Assembly: GCA_014323795.1 (NCBI GenBank)
Contig: JACONK010000007.1
Location: forward strand, 36,831 to 100,830
Length of the DNA stretch: 64,000 nt
Reading direction: 5' to 3'
From: Paracoccaceae bacterium
GTDB taxonomy: Bacteria; Pseudomonadota; Alphaproteobacteria; Rhodobacterales; Rhodobacteraceae
Below, in pieces: positions 1-9,026 of this stretch (its first letter is position 1; the number at the start of each line of letters is the position of its first letter). A model generated the notes under the pieces. That model made no database searches, was not told the origin of the DNA, and saw only the letters and a list, made by a program, of their open reading frames with translations. The position numbers and the translations under genes were made by a program.

Positions 1-143
1 GAAAAGGCCCGCTCCAGGACCGGTGCGATCGATGCATCATTCAGCGTCGCGCTGCCCAGCCGCCTGCCGGGGGCGATAACCCCCGACAGCCGTACCACGT
101 TTACAAGCGGGGATCTCTTTATCCCGGGGACCAGATGTCTCAT
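1..143 (-). CDS. S49 family peptidase (SohB/SppA type), N-terminal part only
   Basis: The gene runs off the left edge, so only about 47 N-terminal residues are visible. It starts at an ATG (complement of 141-143) behind a good ribosome binding site (AGGGGAC just upstream). The translation opens MRHLVPGIKRSPLVNVVRLS and continues with GVIAPGRRLGSATLNDASIA and PVLERAF. This matches the first beta strand and helix of alphaproteobacterial signal-peptide-peptidase-like S49 serine proteases, where a hydrophobic strand (VNVVRLSGVI) precedes the LNDASIAPVLERAF helix. The catalytic Ser and Lys lie outside the window. Such proteins are small membrane-associated or cytoplasmic proteases. The family call rests on this short stretch only. 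In related genomes an S49 gene often sits near ydcH and trmN6; here it is downstream of hemF instead. Confidence 0.7.
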   Translation of the reverse strand, partial: MRHLVPGIKRSPLVNVVRLSGVIAPGRRLGSATLNDASIAPVLERAF

Positions 144-367
144 GTCCCCTGATATAATGCACCGCTCACCGGAATAAAGCCTTTTGAAAAAACAGGACTG
201 GCCTGTCGCGAAAAACCAGGGAGCACTGTGGCGCGGCAGGGTTTCTCTTATTGACCCACAACATTTTCAGGAACGACCGCAGAACAGCAGACTGCCTCCT
301 TCGGCGCGCAAATACTCTCGCCAAAAGCCCGCGCCGCCATCCGAACAGAATGCCGTGCGCAATATCA

Positions 368-535
368 GGCGCGCCAGCACCGCAAATCCCAAGACAGAAA
401 TGCGAAGAGGTTGAGCGGACGCTGGTGTGATCTGGCGCGCCAGCACCGCAAATCCCAAGACAGAAATGCGAAGAGGTTGAGCGGACGCTGGTGTGATCTG
501 GCGCGCCAGCACCGCAAATCCCAAGACAGAAATGC
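368..535. repeat. 66-nt direct tandem repeat, about 2.5 copies, in the hemF-S49 spacer
   Basis: The unit begins GGCGCGCCAGCACCGC and recurs at 368, 434 and 500 with an exact 66-base period; the third copy is cut off near 535. Copies are essentially identical, so the expansion is recent. Because 66 is a multiple of three, every frame stays open through it. On the minus strand one frame (267-575, TTG start at the end of hemF) encodes a 22-residue repeat that begins ISVLGFAVLAR and has a hydrophobic first half, resembling a duplicated membrane or signal segment. I cannot show that this frame is translated. The rest of 144-558 holds nothing else I recognise. There are no unique spacers, so this is not a CRISPR array. 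Confidence 0.85.
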
Positions 536-558
536 ACAGGAACAGTGCGGCACCCGAT

Positions 559-1434
559 TCAACGCCATTTGGCAAGCGGAGGCAGGCTCATCAGCACGGC
601 GTCCGGGTCGTGGCCCGTCTCAAGCCCGAATTTTGTACCCCGGTCATAAACCAGATTGTATTCCGCATAGAGCCCGCGGTGCTGCAACTGGGTATCCTTG
701 TCCGCTTCTGTCCAGACCGTGGTCCGGCGCCGCTTCACAAGCGGGACAAAAGCCTCCAGAAATGCGCGGCCCATATCTTGGGTAAAAGCAAAATCCGCAT
801 CCCAATCGCCGGTGTTCAGATCATCAAAAAAGATGCCGCCCACCCCCCGGGCCCGCCTGCGATGGGGAATATAGAAATATTCATCTGCCCAGGATTTAAA
901 CCTGTCATAGTAACCCGCATCATGCGGCATACACCGCGCCTTCAGCGCGTCGTGGAAAAAGGCCGTATCCTCTGCGTATTCCAGGCAGGGGTTTAAGTCC
1001 GAACCCCCGCCGAACCACCAGCTGTGCGGTGTCCAGAACATGCGCGTGTTCATGTGCACCGATGGCACATGGGGATTCCGCATATGCGCGACTAAAGAAA
1101 TGCCGGACGCCCAGAAACGCCGGTTCCCTTTCATGCCGGGCAGCCCTTTGTGCGCCGCCATGGCCTGTTGTGCACGCTCGCCAAGCTCACCATGTACGGT
1201 GGAGACGTTCACGCCGACCTTCTCAAATACCCGGCCACCGCGCATTACGCTCATCAGGCCGCCGCCGCCGGCACCGCCATCACGTTCCGTTTCACGCACC
1301 TCGAACCGGCCTGCGGGGGCATGCGTATCCGCATGGCTTTCTTCCAGCCCTTCAAAGACCGCCACGATATTATCGCGCAGGTGGCGAAACCACGCAGACG
1401 CCCGCACCTTGCGTTCTTCAAAGCCATCGCTCAT
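559..1434 (-). CDS. hemF: Oxygen-dependent coproporphyrinogen III oxidase
   Basis: HemF oxidatively decarboxylates coproporphyrinogen III to protoporphyrinogen IX in cytoplasmic haem synthesis and needs O2. The 291-residue protein has the family length. Diagnostic blocks are visible: a glycine-rich GGAGGGGLMSVMRGGRVFEK near residue 60, GVNVSTVHGEL, then HMNTRMFWTPHSWWFGGGSDLNP, HAGYYDRFKSWADEYFYIPHR-type sequence, and ARGVGGIFFDDL. The conserved His and the GGGSDLNP loop of the active site are present. I chose the ATG at 1434 rather than the upstream ATG because GGAG lies about ten bases before it. The gene implies aerobic or microaerobic haem synthesis. It is monocistronic as far as the sequence shows; the 66-nt repeat array lies directly downstream. 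Confidence 0.95.
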   Translation of the reverse strand: MSDGFEERKVRASAWFRHLRDNIVAVFEGLEESHADTHAPAGRFEVRETERDGGAGGGGLMSVMRGGRVFEKVGVNVSTVHGELGERAQQAMAAHKGLPGMKGNRRFWASGISLVAHMRNPHVPSVHMNTRMFWTPHSWWFGGGSDLNPCLEYAEDTAFFHDALKARCMPHDAGYYDRFKSWADEYFYIPHRRRARGVGGIFFDDLNTGDWDADFAFTQDMGRAFLEAFVPLVKRRRTTVWTEADKDTQLQHRGLYAEYNLVYDRGTKFGLETGHDPDAVLMSLPPLAKWR

Positions 1435-1725
1435 CAAAAATCTCCGCACCTGTCTCGCGGCACACGTTTAATCCGGTGGAGCGGATACTGCCACAGCATA
1501 TTATCTGTCCGGCCTTTCGAAACACATGACCGAACCGTTCAATGCCTTTCGCAAAGAACCACATGAGCGGCCATGCACCCGCGTCCGTGTAATGCCTGCG
1601 GCTGGTTCACGCCGCGCCCGGTTTTCATGCGGCATGGCAGCGAAATTCAGGTTCAAGGCCGCTGACGCATGCCCCAATCCCCGGAATATGCAGGGAAGAT
1701 TTAAGATCGCCCCGAAACAGGGTAA
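1435..1725. other. Spacer between hemF and the DMT transporter gene
   Basis: These 291 bases separate the hemF start from the end of the transporter gene, both on the minus strand. I see no convincing coding frame, hairpin terminator or repeat. It must contain the hemF promoter, but no clear -35/-10 pair stands out. Confidence 0.5.
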
Positions 1726-2661
1726 TTAAACATCATCCCGGCGGCACAGGGCAATGGTCATCCCGCCAAGTATAATCAGTGCAAAGCCTGCCCAACCCAA
1801 CGGTCCTGGCAAATCGCCGAACATAATCCAGGCCCAGCAGGTCGCGAAGATCGGAAAGGAATATTCAAACGGGGCGACATACGACGGATCGCCTGCCCGG
1901 TAGGCCCGGGTAATGCACCACAGCCCCACCAGTGCCCCCAGGGTATGTACCGTTATCCAAAACCATAGATCGTAGCCCGGCGTGACCCAGCCACGCCCGA
2001 AAAAGCCGCGGCTCCCCCCGAACCCGAACCCCGTCACCAGCAAACCAACAGCCCCCAATATCCCCAAGGTTGCGAAAAAAGCAAAAAGCAGCGTTACCGT
2101 ATCTTCCCCTTCGCACAGGTAGCGGGTCGCCAGTGCCACAAAACCCCAGGTGAGCCCGGCAAACACCGGCAGGATCGCGAACACTTGCAGGGCACCCGGG
2201 TTGGGTTGCAGTACCATCAAAACGCCCGCAAAACCGCAGATTGCGGCGAGGATGCGGATCAGGCTGATGTTTCGGCCAAAGAGCAATACTGAAAAAATCA
2301 AGACGAAAATCGGCGCGGTAAACATCCCGGCAGCCGCCTGGGCAATCGGAACATAGGCGAGTGCACCGAAATAGATCACCATGGAAAACGCCGCGCAGAG
2401 CGAACGGATAATCACCCCAGGCCAACGCCGGGGCCGGAGGCACCATCCAAGGATCAGGGCACCGAGGGCCATCAGTCCGCAGGCCATCAGGGACCGCATC
2501 AGCAGGAACTGCCACAGCCCGGCCTCGTGTGCGATATACACGATAAAGTTGTCGGTCAGCCCAAGTATCGCCATGCCGCACACCATAAAGGCCGCACCCT
2601 GAAGCGAACTGTTTATCCTGCCTGCCGTCACGACCTTTGACATGCGAATCCTGTTTGCCAT
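1726..2661 (-). CDS. DMT superfamily (EamA-type) transporter
   Basis: The 311-residue protein is almost entirely hydrophobic with about ten predicted membrane helices in two homologous halves, the layout of two EamA domains in drug/metabolite transporters. The first half opens SLQGAAFMVCGMAILGLTDN and includes the typical LMRSLMACGLM and APIFVLIFSVLLFGRNISLI segments. The second half includes YRAGDPSYVAPFEYSFPIFA, the usual pre-helix motif of this group, and ends in a short cytoplasmic tail CRRDDV. Substrate cannot be read from sequence; relatives export amino acids, cofactors or nucleotide-sugar-like metabolites. It is divergent from the acyl-CoA ligase gene, with only about 50 bases between the two starts. 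The start could also be the second Met (MSKVVTAG) six residues in. Confidence 0.85.
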   Translation of the reverse strand: MANRIRMSKVVTAGRINSSLQGAAFMVCGMAILGLTDNFIVYIAHEAGLWQFLLMRSLMACGLMALGALILGWCLRPRRWPGVIIRSLCAAFSMVIYFGALAYVPIAQAAAGMFTAPIFVLIFSVLLFGRNISLIRILAAICGFAGVLMVLQPNPGALQVFAILPVFAGLTWGFVALATRYLCEGEDTVTLLFAFFATLGILGAVGLLVTGFGFGGSRGFFGRGWVTPGYDLWFWITVHTLGALVGLWCITRAYRAGDPSYVAPFEYSFPIFATCWAWIMFGDLPGPLGWAGFALIILGGMTIALCRRDDV

Positions 2662-2712
2662 GTTCCGCAGCCTGAATTATTCAGTAATATACAGATCTGG
2701 GAGGGAACCGTC

Positions 2713-4341
2713 ATGGCATCCATGGCCGATGAAACCGGGTTGGGCAAGCGTGCCGCAAACTATGTGCCACTGACTCCGTTGAGCCACCTCAACCGTGCGC
2801 GCGACATCTTCGGCAACCTCGACGCGCTGGTCTATGGGCCAACCCGGCGTACCTATCGGGAACTGCATAACCGCACCACACGACTGGCAGGCGGGCTCGC
2901 TGGCCTCGGGGTGCGTCCGGGCGACGTGGTTTCAACCGTTTGCCCCAACATACCCGCGATTGCCGAGGCGCACTTCGGCGTTCCGGCCTGCGGGGCCGTC
3001 CTGAACACAATCAATACAAGGCTCGACCCGGACACACTCGCCTACATCCTGGTCCACGGTGAAGCGAAGGTCGCTATCGCAGATACCCAGTTCCTGCCGG
3101 TTGTCCGGGAAGCGATCACGATGATGGACGGCACTGGCCCGACGATTATAGAGGCGGAGGATCCGGACGCAGGCTTCCCGGCCAGCGGCGAATTTCAGAC
3201 CTATGAAGATCTGGTAGCACACGGTGATCCCGCGTTCGAATGGATCATGCCCGACGACGAATGGGATAGCCTGGCACTCAACTACACCTCCGGCACCACC
3301 GGGCGACCCAAGGGCGTGGTCTGCCACCACCGCGGTGCCTATCTGATGACACTCGGCACCGCTATCAGCTGGGAAATCGGGACGCGCCCGAAGTTCCTGA
3401 CAATCGTGCCGCTTTTCCACTGCAACGGCTGGTGCCACACTTGGATGATGCCGCTTCTGGGCGGGCAGATCACCTGCTGTCGGGACATCACGGCCAGGGC
3501 AGTCTTCAACGCTATCGCGGATGAAAAGATCACCCACATGGGCGGTGCGCCGATTGTATATAACACCCTTATCAACGCAAAATCCGAAGACCGGCGTGAA
3601 TTTAACCACCAGGTCTATGGCCTTACGGCAGGTGCCGCGCCCAGCCCGGCGACCATTAAAGGGGCGGAGGCACTCGGCTTCCGCTTCATGCAGGTCTACG
3701 GCCTGACAGAGACCTATGGCCATGTGACCGCGGCCTACGAGCCGGAGCATTGGAAATCGCTCGATGCGGAAGAACGCTACAACCTGATGGCCCGCATCGG
3801 CGTACGTTACCCGATGATGGAAGACATTGAAGTGGTCTGCACCGACACCCGCCAACCCGTACCGCACGATGGCCAGACGATGGGAGAGGTGATCATCAGG
3901 GGCAACTGCGTCATGAAAGGCTACTATAAGGATGAATCCGCCTCAAATAAGGCCTTCAGCAGCGGTTACCTCCGGTCGGGCGACATCGCCGTGCGGGAAC
4001 CGGATGGCTACATCCGTATCACCGACCGAATGAAGGATATTATCATCTCAGGCGGCGAGAATATAAGTTCGGTCGAGATTGAAAATGTGCTGATGGCCCA
4101 CCCGGCGGTCAGCCTCTGCGCCGTTGTCGCCAGGCCGGACCCCAAATGGGGTGAAGTCCCCTGCGCGTTTCTGGAACTGAAAGAGGGTGCCACGGCGGAA
4201 AAAGCGGAAGTTATCGCCTTTGTCCGCCAGCGGCTAGCCGGATTCAAAACGCCCAGGCATGTGGTGTTTCAGGAGCTCCCCAAAACCTCTACCGGCAAGA
4301 TTCAGAAATTCGAGTTGCGCAAGACAGCAAAGGCCCTGTGA
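2713..4341 (+). CDS. Acyl-CoA synthetase (AMP-forming, DmdB/medium-chain type)
   Basis: This 542-residue ligase activates a carboxylic acid to an acyl-adenylate and then to the CoA thioester. The P-loop-like motif YTSGTTGRPKG lies near residue 195, followed by the VPLFHCNGW motif of the medium-chain/methylmercaptopropionate ligase group. Next come GLTETYGH around 335, the hinge motif YLRSGDIAVREPDGYIRITDR and the catalytic C-terminal Lys in KTSTGKIQKFELR. An ideal Shine-Dalgarno (GGGAGGG) precedes the ATG. In marine alphaproteobacteria members act on short and medium fatty acids or on the DMSP product 3-methylmercaptopropionate; the sequence alone does not decide. It stands alone on the plus strand. 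Confidence 0.92.
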   Translation: MASMADETGLGKRAANYVPLTPLSHLNRARDIFGNLDALVYGPTRRTYRELHNRTTRLAGGLAGLGVRPGDVVSTVCPNIPAIAEAHFGVPACGAVLNTINTRLDPDTLAYILVHGEAKVAIADTQFLPVVREAITMMDGTGPTIIEAEDPDAGFPASGEFQTYEDLVAHGDPAFEWIMPDDEWDSLALNYTSGTTGRPKGVVCHHRGAYLMTLGTAISWEIGTRPKFLTIVPLFHCNGWCHTWMMPLLGGQITCCRDITARAVFNAIADEKITHMGGAPIVYNTLINAKSEDRREFNHQVYGLTAGAAPSPATIKGAEALGFRFMQVYGLTETYGHVTAAYEPEHWKSLDAEERYNLMARIGVRYPMMEDIEVVCTDTRQPVPHDGQTMGEVIIRGNCVMKGYYKDESASNKAFSSGYLRSGDIAVREPDGYIRITDRMKDIIISGGENISSVEIENVLMAHPAVSLCAVVARPDPKWGEVPCAFLELKEGATAEKAEVIAFVRQRLAGFKTPRHVVFQELPKTSTGKIQKFELRKTAKAL

Positions 4342-4711
4342 TGGATCGCACAGGTCCGGCCAATCTGAACAAACCACCGTGATAACGCCTGTTTCCGCCC
4401 GAACGGCCACATTACTTTCACGCCGGGCATGACACAGGCCGGCAAACCAGGGGTACGCGGGATTTTTTAAAGCATCCATCGGGCGGCTTCAAAAAACTAC
4501 CGCTCACGATACGGATTTAAAGCATCGGGGCCGCGCCCGTTCAATGACCGGACTAATTTTTGACTGTGGGGCGTCTTTCGATCAAAACTCCCTCAACTGC
4601 GCTGCCCGATCTGTCCGGATCGTAAAACCGGAATAAGGAAACCCTACCCAAAGGCCGGATTTGCGACTACCCTTTCGCCAACACCGGCAAAAAGACCGGA
4701 ATATATAAGGC
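4342..4711. other. 370-base spacer without recognisable gene
   Basis: Short frames occur on both strands but none shows family resemblance, a ribosome binding site and reasonable composition together. No strong hairpin followed by a T run was seen. It may be decayed coding sequence. Confidence 0.4.
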
Positions 4712-5731
4712 ATGGCAGTCACCGCACTTGATCAGTTCGAACGGCTTGAATCTATCGGGCTGTGGAAAGAATCGGCAGATGCCCAGCGGCGCGAGGTTAT
4801 CGTGTCTTTTGGTGCCGCGTCGCTGGTTTTGTCGGATATAAACGGCAAACCGCTGGCCCACTGGTCCTTTGCGGCTGTACGCACCCGAAACGCGGGGCAT
4901 ATGCCAACCCTGTATTCCCCGGATTGGGGATCGGGTGAAATCCTTGAAATTGAAGACGAAACCATGGTAGATGCAATCGCGTACGTCCGTGCGATAATCC
5001 GCCGCAGGGGCCCGCACCCGGGGTGCCTCCGCCTGGTGACAGCAGTCGCCCTGGTCACCCTCATCGTCGGGCTCGTGGTCTTTTGGCTGCCGGGGGTGTC
5101 AGCAGATTACGCAACCCGTATCATGCCGACAGCCAAAGCAGAAGAAATCGGCGAAGAAACCCTGACCCAGGTGGCCCGCCTGACCGGGCAACCTTGTGCC
5201 GCGCCAAACGCCACGGACGCCTTGCACAGGTTCGAACGCTGGCTGATGCCGGAAGGCGGGCATATCCATATCATTGACCTCGGTGCCCGGTATTCGGCTC
5301 ATTTGCCCAACAATCAGGTAATTCTGAACCGCATTCTGGTTGAGGAATTCCCGGGCCCGGAAGTCGCGGCAGGATTCGTGCTGCTGGAACGTGTTCGCAT
5401 GGCTGAAGCGGACCCGATGCACGGGTTGTTTCGCCATTCAGGCACCGGTGATACGCTGCGCTTTCTGGCGAACGGACAGCTCAGCCCAAACGCTGTGGCT
5501 GCCTATGCCCGCACCCGGCTGACAGCCTCGCCGAACCAGCCGGAGGATGCAGTGCTTGCAGCAGAATTTGCGCGCACCGGACTAATCATCGCCCCGTTTG
5601 CCAGCACACTGGATCCGAACGGCACAAGTGTGGCCGGATTGTTGGCACTTGATCCCGGGACGGCAGGATACCGCCCGGGTATCGATGATGCGGACTGGAT
5701 TTCCCTTCAGACGATTTGCGGGGAAGGCTAA
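4712..5731 (+). CDS. Membrane-anchored protein, possibly a degenerate M48-like domain
   Basis: The protein has 339 residues. Residues 1-105 are soluble, a single strong membrane helix (LVTAVALVTLIVGLVVFWLP) spans roughly 112-131, and the C-terminal 200 residues would lie in the periplasm. The segment LPNNQVILNRILVEEFPGPE followed by VAAGFVLLERVR has the rhythm of M48 proteases, in which a strand and loop lead into an HExxH helix. Here the HExxH position reads LLERV, so zinc binding would be lost. This likeness is my inference from pattern, not a proven homology. I know similar hypothetical proteins from Rhodobacterales but no function. The start is the first ATG of the frame and has no strong ribosome binding site. 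No operon partner is visible. Confidence 0.7.
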   Translation: MAVTALDQFERLESIGLWKESADAQRREVIVSFGAASLVLSDINGKPLAHWSFAAVRTRNAGHMPTLYSPDWGSGEILEIEDETMVDAIAYVRAIIRRRGPHPGCLRLVTAVALVTLIVGLVVFWLPGVSADYATRIMPTAKAEEIGEETLTQVARLTGQPCAAPNATDALHRFERWLMPEGGHIHIIDLGARYSAHLPNNQVILNRILVEEFPGPEVAAGFVLLERVRMAEADPMHGLFRHSGTGDTLRFLANGQLSPNAVAAYARTRLTASPNQPEDAVLAAEFARTGLIIAPFASTLDPNGTSVAGLLALDPGTAGYRPGIDDADWISLQTICGEG

Positions 5732-6074
5732 AGGGCCTTAATTTTCTGGCAAACCGCACCGCCGGTTGATCATAGGGGTGGCCACCGATTAATGCATCCG
5801 GCGTGGTTACATCACCTGCCCCGCCACAATTAAGCCCGGCCATCGGGTAAGTCACCGCCGCCCCGGGATCGGCCCAGTCCGTGCTCCGGGTTCAGGCCGA
5901 TAACCGTCCCGGGCCCGACACATTCGCACCACAGCCGACAACGGCCATAGTACAGGGGGGATCGTTCATCACGGTATCAGGGATGCGGTTTGCACCATTG
6001 TGGCAGGATTCGGATTCCGGGCTGCCGACCGGGTGCCAGAGTTCCGGATCCAGCCTTTTGGCTTGCCGGCTCAT
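5732..6074. other. 343-base spacer, possibly decayed coding sequence
   Basis: On the minus strand several short frames carry Cys/Gly/Pro-rich pieces (for example LNCGGAGDVTTPDALIGG), but stops and frame changes interrupt them and I cannot assign a family. No gene is called. Confidence 0.35.
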
Positions 6075-6629
6075 TCACGACGGCTCTTTCAGGATATGGG
6101 TTGGCAACCCGTCGATTGTCCTGGTATTTTTGGTTTTCCAATAGTCTTTCAAACCCTCGGGGCCCATCTCTGCATAGAAGGGCTCCATCTCTTCCGGGAT
6201 GCGGTCGCGGATGACAGTCATCTCCGGCACACCGGACCCGCAAGAAGTTTGCACCCCGTCAATCGAAACGTCGTAAATCTGTCGACTACCCGCGAGCGTC
6301 GGGAAATGGCCGATCATGTCATCCCACTCCGGATCGCGCGGATGGCGGACCTGTGCAGAGCCATAGGCGCGCACGATCAAGGCGTTGCCCCGGAAGGCGC
6401 ACCACATCAGCGTAATCCGATTCTGCGCATGAATGTGACCGGCAGTTTCGTTGCCCGACCCCGAAAGGCTGAGCCACAGAATGCGGTTTGGCGACAGGAC
6501 GCGTAAGGTATCCCCGCCTTTCGGGGACAGGTTAACACGGCCCGTCCGCGCCGCGGTTGCGACGAAAAAAAGCGGCTGCCGTTCAATGAATTGGGTAAGC
6601 GTTTTGCTCAACCGATGTTGTCCAGGCAT
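6075..6629 (-). CDS. Pyridoxamine 5'-phosphate oxidase-like flavin-binding protein
   Basis: The 184-residue protein has the split-barrel FMN-binding pattern. The N-terminal helix and strand (FIERQPLFFVATAARTGRVN) is followed by SPKGGDTLRVLSPNRILWL, GNETAGHIHAQNRITLMWCA and LIVRAYGSAQV, the usual order in the PNPOx-like family. The C-terminal part, with RQIYDVSIDGVQTSCGSGVP and a tail in KTKNTRTIDGLPTH, matches a subgroup common in proteobacteria with unknown substrate. True PdxH residues for PLP binding are not evident, so this is unlikely to be the vitamin B6 enzyme. It lies just downstream of parC on the same strand with a 54-base gap and could be cotranscribed. Confidence 0.85.
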   Translation of the reverse strand: MPGQHRLSKTLTQFIERQPLFFVATAARTGRVNLSPKGGDTLRVLSPNRILWLSLSGSGNETAGHIHAQNRITLMWCAFRGNALIVRAYGSAQVRHPRDPEWDDMIGHFPTLAGSRQIYDVSIDGVQTSCGSGVPEMTVIRDRIPEEMEPFYAEMGPEGLKDYWKTKNTRTIDGLPTHILKEPS

Positions 6630-6683
6630 AAGACGCCCCGATACGTTTCAGGTGCTTTGGTACATCACTGACCGGTGACGGAA

Positions 6684-9026
6684 TCAACCCGTAAACCTGT
6701 TGTCCTTTGGAAATCCCCGCGGTGCCATGCGCCCTGCGCCCGCACGCTTGCCCATCCATTCCGCCACATCAGCCTGTGTTCGGGTTCTCCCTGCCGGATC
6801 CAACCAGCGCAGCCCTTGCGCCAATACAAAGGTCGTTACATCACTCAACCCGCCGTCTTTGTACTTTTGCAGCCGCACACCCTTGCCGCGGGCCATCTGC
6901 GGCAGTTCGGACAGCGGAAAGACCAACACCTTGCGATTTTCCCCCGCTACGGCAACATGATCCCCCTGTATCGGCCGACAGACGGAGGCATGCACGTCGC
7001 CGTGAACGTTCAAAACCTGCTTGCCGGCGCGGGTTCGGGCGATGGCTTCCGCCTCATCCACCGCAAAACCGTTCCCCGTGCTTGATGCGATCAACAGTTT
7101 CCGGGGCGACCGATGGGGGAAAAGCGCGACCATCTTTGCCTCATTCGGCAGGTCAACCATCAGGCGCAGCGGTTCTCCCATGCCACGCCCGCCAGGCAAC
7201 AGACTTGCTGACAGCGTATAAAACCGCCCGTTCGAACCGAACAGCAAAAGCCTGTCGGTGACCTGCGCATGAAAGATGAAGCGTGGGCCGTCGCCATCCC
7301 TGAACCTCAGCCCCTGGTCGAGAGCGATGTGCCCCTTCATTACCCGGATCCAACCCATGGCAGAGCAGATGACCGTGATCGGCTCCGGCTCGATCATGGC
7401 CGCTGGTGGCACTTTCCCGATCTCTGGTGCAGGTTTGATCAACGTCCGCCGGGCGTCACCGTCAAACTCCCTGCCAAAGGTCTTGCGCAGTTGTTCCAGC
7501 TGCTCCCTGATCCGATCCGACTGCAGTTCCTCACTTGTCAAAACCGCATGCAGGCCGGATCGTTCCTCCAGCAGGTCGTCGCGCTCCTTGCGCAGCTCTG
7601 TTTCTTCGAGCCGGCGCAGGCTTTTCAGTCGCATGTTCAGAATCGCGTCAACCTGAACCCCGCTGAGTTCCCCGGACGGTGCCCCGCCGCCGGACAGCGG
7701 GCTTATGTAGTCATTTTCCTCCCGTGCCCGGCGGTGCTTCACGCCCCAGTGTTCAGCCAGCAGTGCATCATGCGGCATCGCATCATAGCGGATGATATCG
7801 ATCACACGGTCAAGATTCAGAAACGCAACGATGTAACCTTCCAAAACCTCCAGCCGCCGGGCTATTTTTCCCAGACGGAAGCGGCTCCGCCGCACAAGTA
7901 CTTCGCGCCTGTGACAAAGGAACGCCTGCAGCACTTCTTTCAGGGAGCAAACCTTTGGTGTCCGACCGTCGATTAGCACGTTCAGATTCAGGCTGAACCG
8001 TGTTTCAAGATCGGACTGGCGGAACAGTGTTTCCATCAGCACCGTCTCATCCACCATCCTGGTGCGCGGCACCAGAACCAGGCGGATATCTTCGGCACTT
8101 TCATCGCGGATATCAGCCAGAATCGGGATTTTCCGGGCGTTGATCAAATCTGCGATTTTTTCGATCAACCTTGATTTCTGAACCTGGTAGGGGATCTCGG
8201 TGATCACGACCTGCCACTGTCCCCGGCCCAGGTTCTCTTTCTTCCATTTCGCACGCAAGCGGAAAGATCCGCGCCCGGTGCGATAGGCATCTGCAATGCT
8301 GTCATGCGGTTCCACCAGGACACCACCCGTTGGAAAATCAGGGCCAGACACGAAGTCAAGCAATTTTCTGTCCGGCGTTCCCGGCTTCCTGATCAGTCGA
8401 ATTGCCGCCATGCAAAGCTCACTAATATTGTGCGGCGGGATGTTGGTGGCCATGCCGACGGCGATTCCGGCGGCACCGTTTGCCAGAAGGTTCGGGAAGG
8501 CCGCAGGCAGTACCTCCGGTTCTGTCAGGGTGCCATCGTAGTTATCCCGGAAATCAACCGCGTCTTCGTTCAGCCCCTCCATCAGGGCCTCCGCCGCCAT
8601 CGTCAGGCGTGCTTCCGTATAACGGCTCGCCGCCGGATTATCACCGTCTACGTTGCCAAAATTACCCTGCCCGTCAACCAGCGGATAGCGCACATTGAAA
8701 TCCTGGGCGAGCCGGGCCATCGCGTCATAGATCGCGCCATCCCCATGAGGGTGATAGTTCCCCATCACATCGCCCGAAATCTTTGACGATTTGCGGAACC
8801 GTCCGTCAGGGGTCAGACGCAGTTCCCTCATCGCATAAAGAATTCGCCGATGCACCGGCTTCAACCCGTCCCGGGCATCAGGCAAGGCCCGATGCATGAT
8901 CGTGGATAGCGCATAGGTCAGATAGCGGTCGCTGATTGCCCTGCGCAAGGTTTCCGATGTTGGGATATCTCCTTCGTCTTCGCCCTCCGAATCCGGGGTA
9001 TTGAGGTCATCCGACTGCTCTGCCAT
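6684..9026 (-). CDS. parC: DNA topoisomerase IV subunit A
   Basis: ParC is the DNA-cleaving subunit of topoisomerase IV, which decatenates daughter chromosomes with ParE. The 780-residue protein has the winged-helix cleavage domain: DGLKPVHRRILYAM, then YHPHGDGAIYDAM, then the catalytic Tyr in AASRYTEARL at about residue 136. A coiled-coil tower and a beta-pinwheel C-terminal domain containing GGRGMGEPLRLMVDLP follow. Length and the single pinwheel order favour ParC over GyrA. In the quinolone pocket the residue equivalent to E. coli ParC Ser80 is Gly and the Glu84 position is Asp. I chose the ATG at 9026 because the longer frame relies on a TTG; its ribosome binding site is weak. parE is not in this window. 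Confidence 0.95.
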   Translation of the reverse strand: MAEQSDDLNTPDSEGEDEGDIPTSETLRRAISDRYLTYALSTIMHRALPDARDGLKPVHRRILYAMRELRLTPDGRFRKSSKISGDVMGNYHPHGDGAIYDAMARLAQDFNVRYPLVDGQGNFGNVDGDNPAASRYTEARLTMAAEALMEGLNEDAVDFRDNYDGTLTEPEVLPAAFPNLLANGAAGIAVGMATNIPPHNISELCMAAIRLIRKPGTPDRKLLDFVSGPDFPTGGVLVEPHDSIADAYRTGRGSFRLRAKWKKENLGRGQWQVVITEIPYQVQKSRLIEKIADLINARKIPILADIRDESAEDIRLVLVPRTRMVDETVLMETLFRQSDLETRFSLNLNVLIDGRTPKVCSLKEVLQAFLCHRREVLVRRSRFRLGKIARRLEVLEGYIVAFLNLDRVIDIIRYDAMPHDALLAEHWGVKHRRAREENDYISPLSGGGAPSGELSGVQVDAILNMRLKSLRRLEETELRKERDDLLEERSGLHAVLTSEELQSDRIREQLEQLRKTFGREFDGDARRTLIKPAPEIGKVPPAAMIEPEPITVICSAMGWIRVMKGHIALDQGLRFRDGDGPRFIFHAQVTDRLLLFGSNGRFYTLSASLLPGGRGMGEPLRLMVDLPNEAKMVALFPHRSPRKLLIASSTGNGFAVDEAEAIARTRAGKQVLNVHGDVHASVCRPIQGDHVAVAGENRKVLVFPLSELPQMARGKGVRLQKYKDGGLSDVTTFVLAQGLRWLDPAGRTRTQADVAEWMGKRAGAGRMAPRGFPKDNRFTG

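Noticed and set aside
368..535. Possible CRISPR array
   Set aside because: The 66-base units are contiguous and wholly identical; there are no unique spacers and no cas genes in the window (the VapD-like protein is not a Cas2 of an adaptation module).
2932..3867. 311-codon minus-strand frame within the acyl-CoA ligase gene
   Set aside because: Entirely antisense to a complete, motif-rich ligase; no ribosome binding site or homology.
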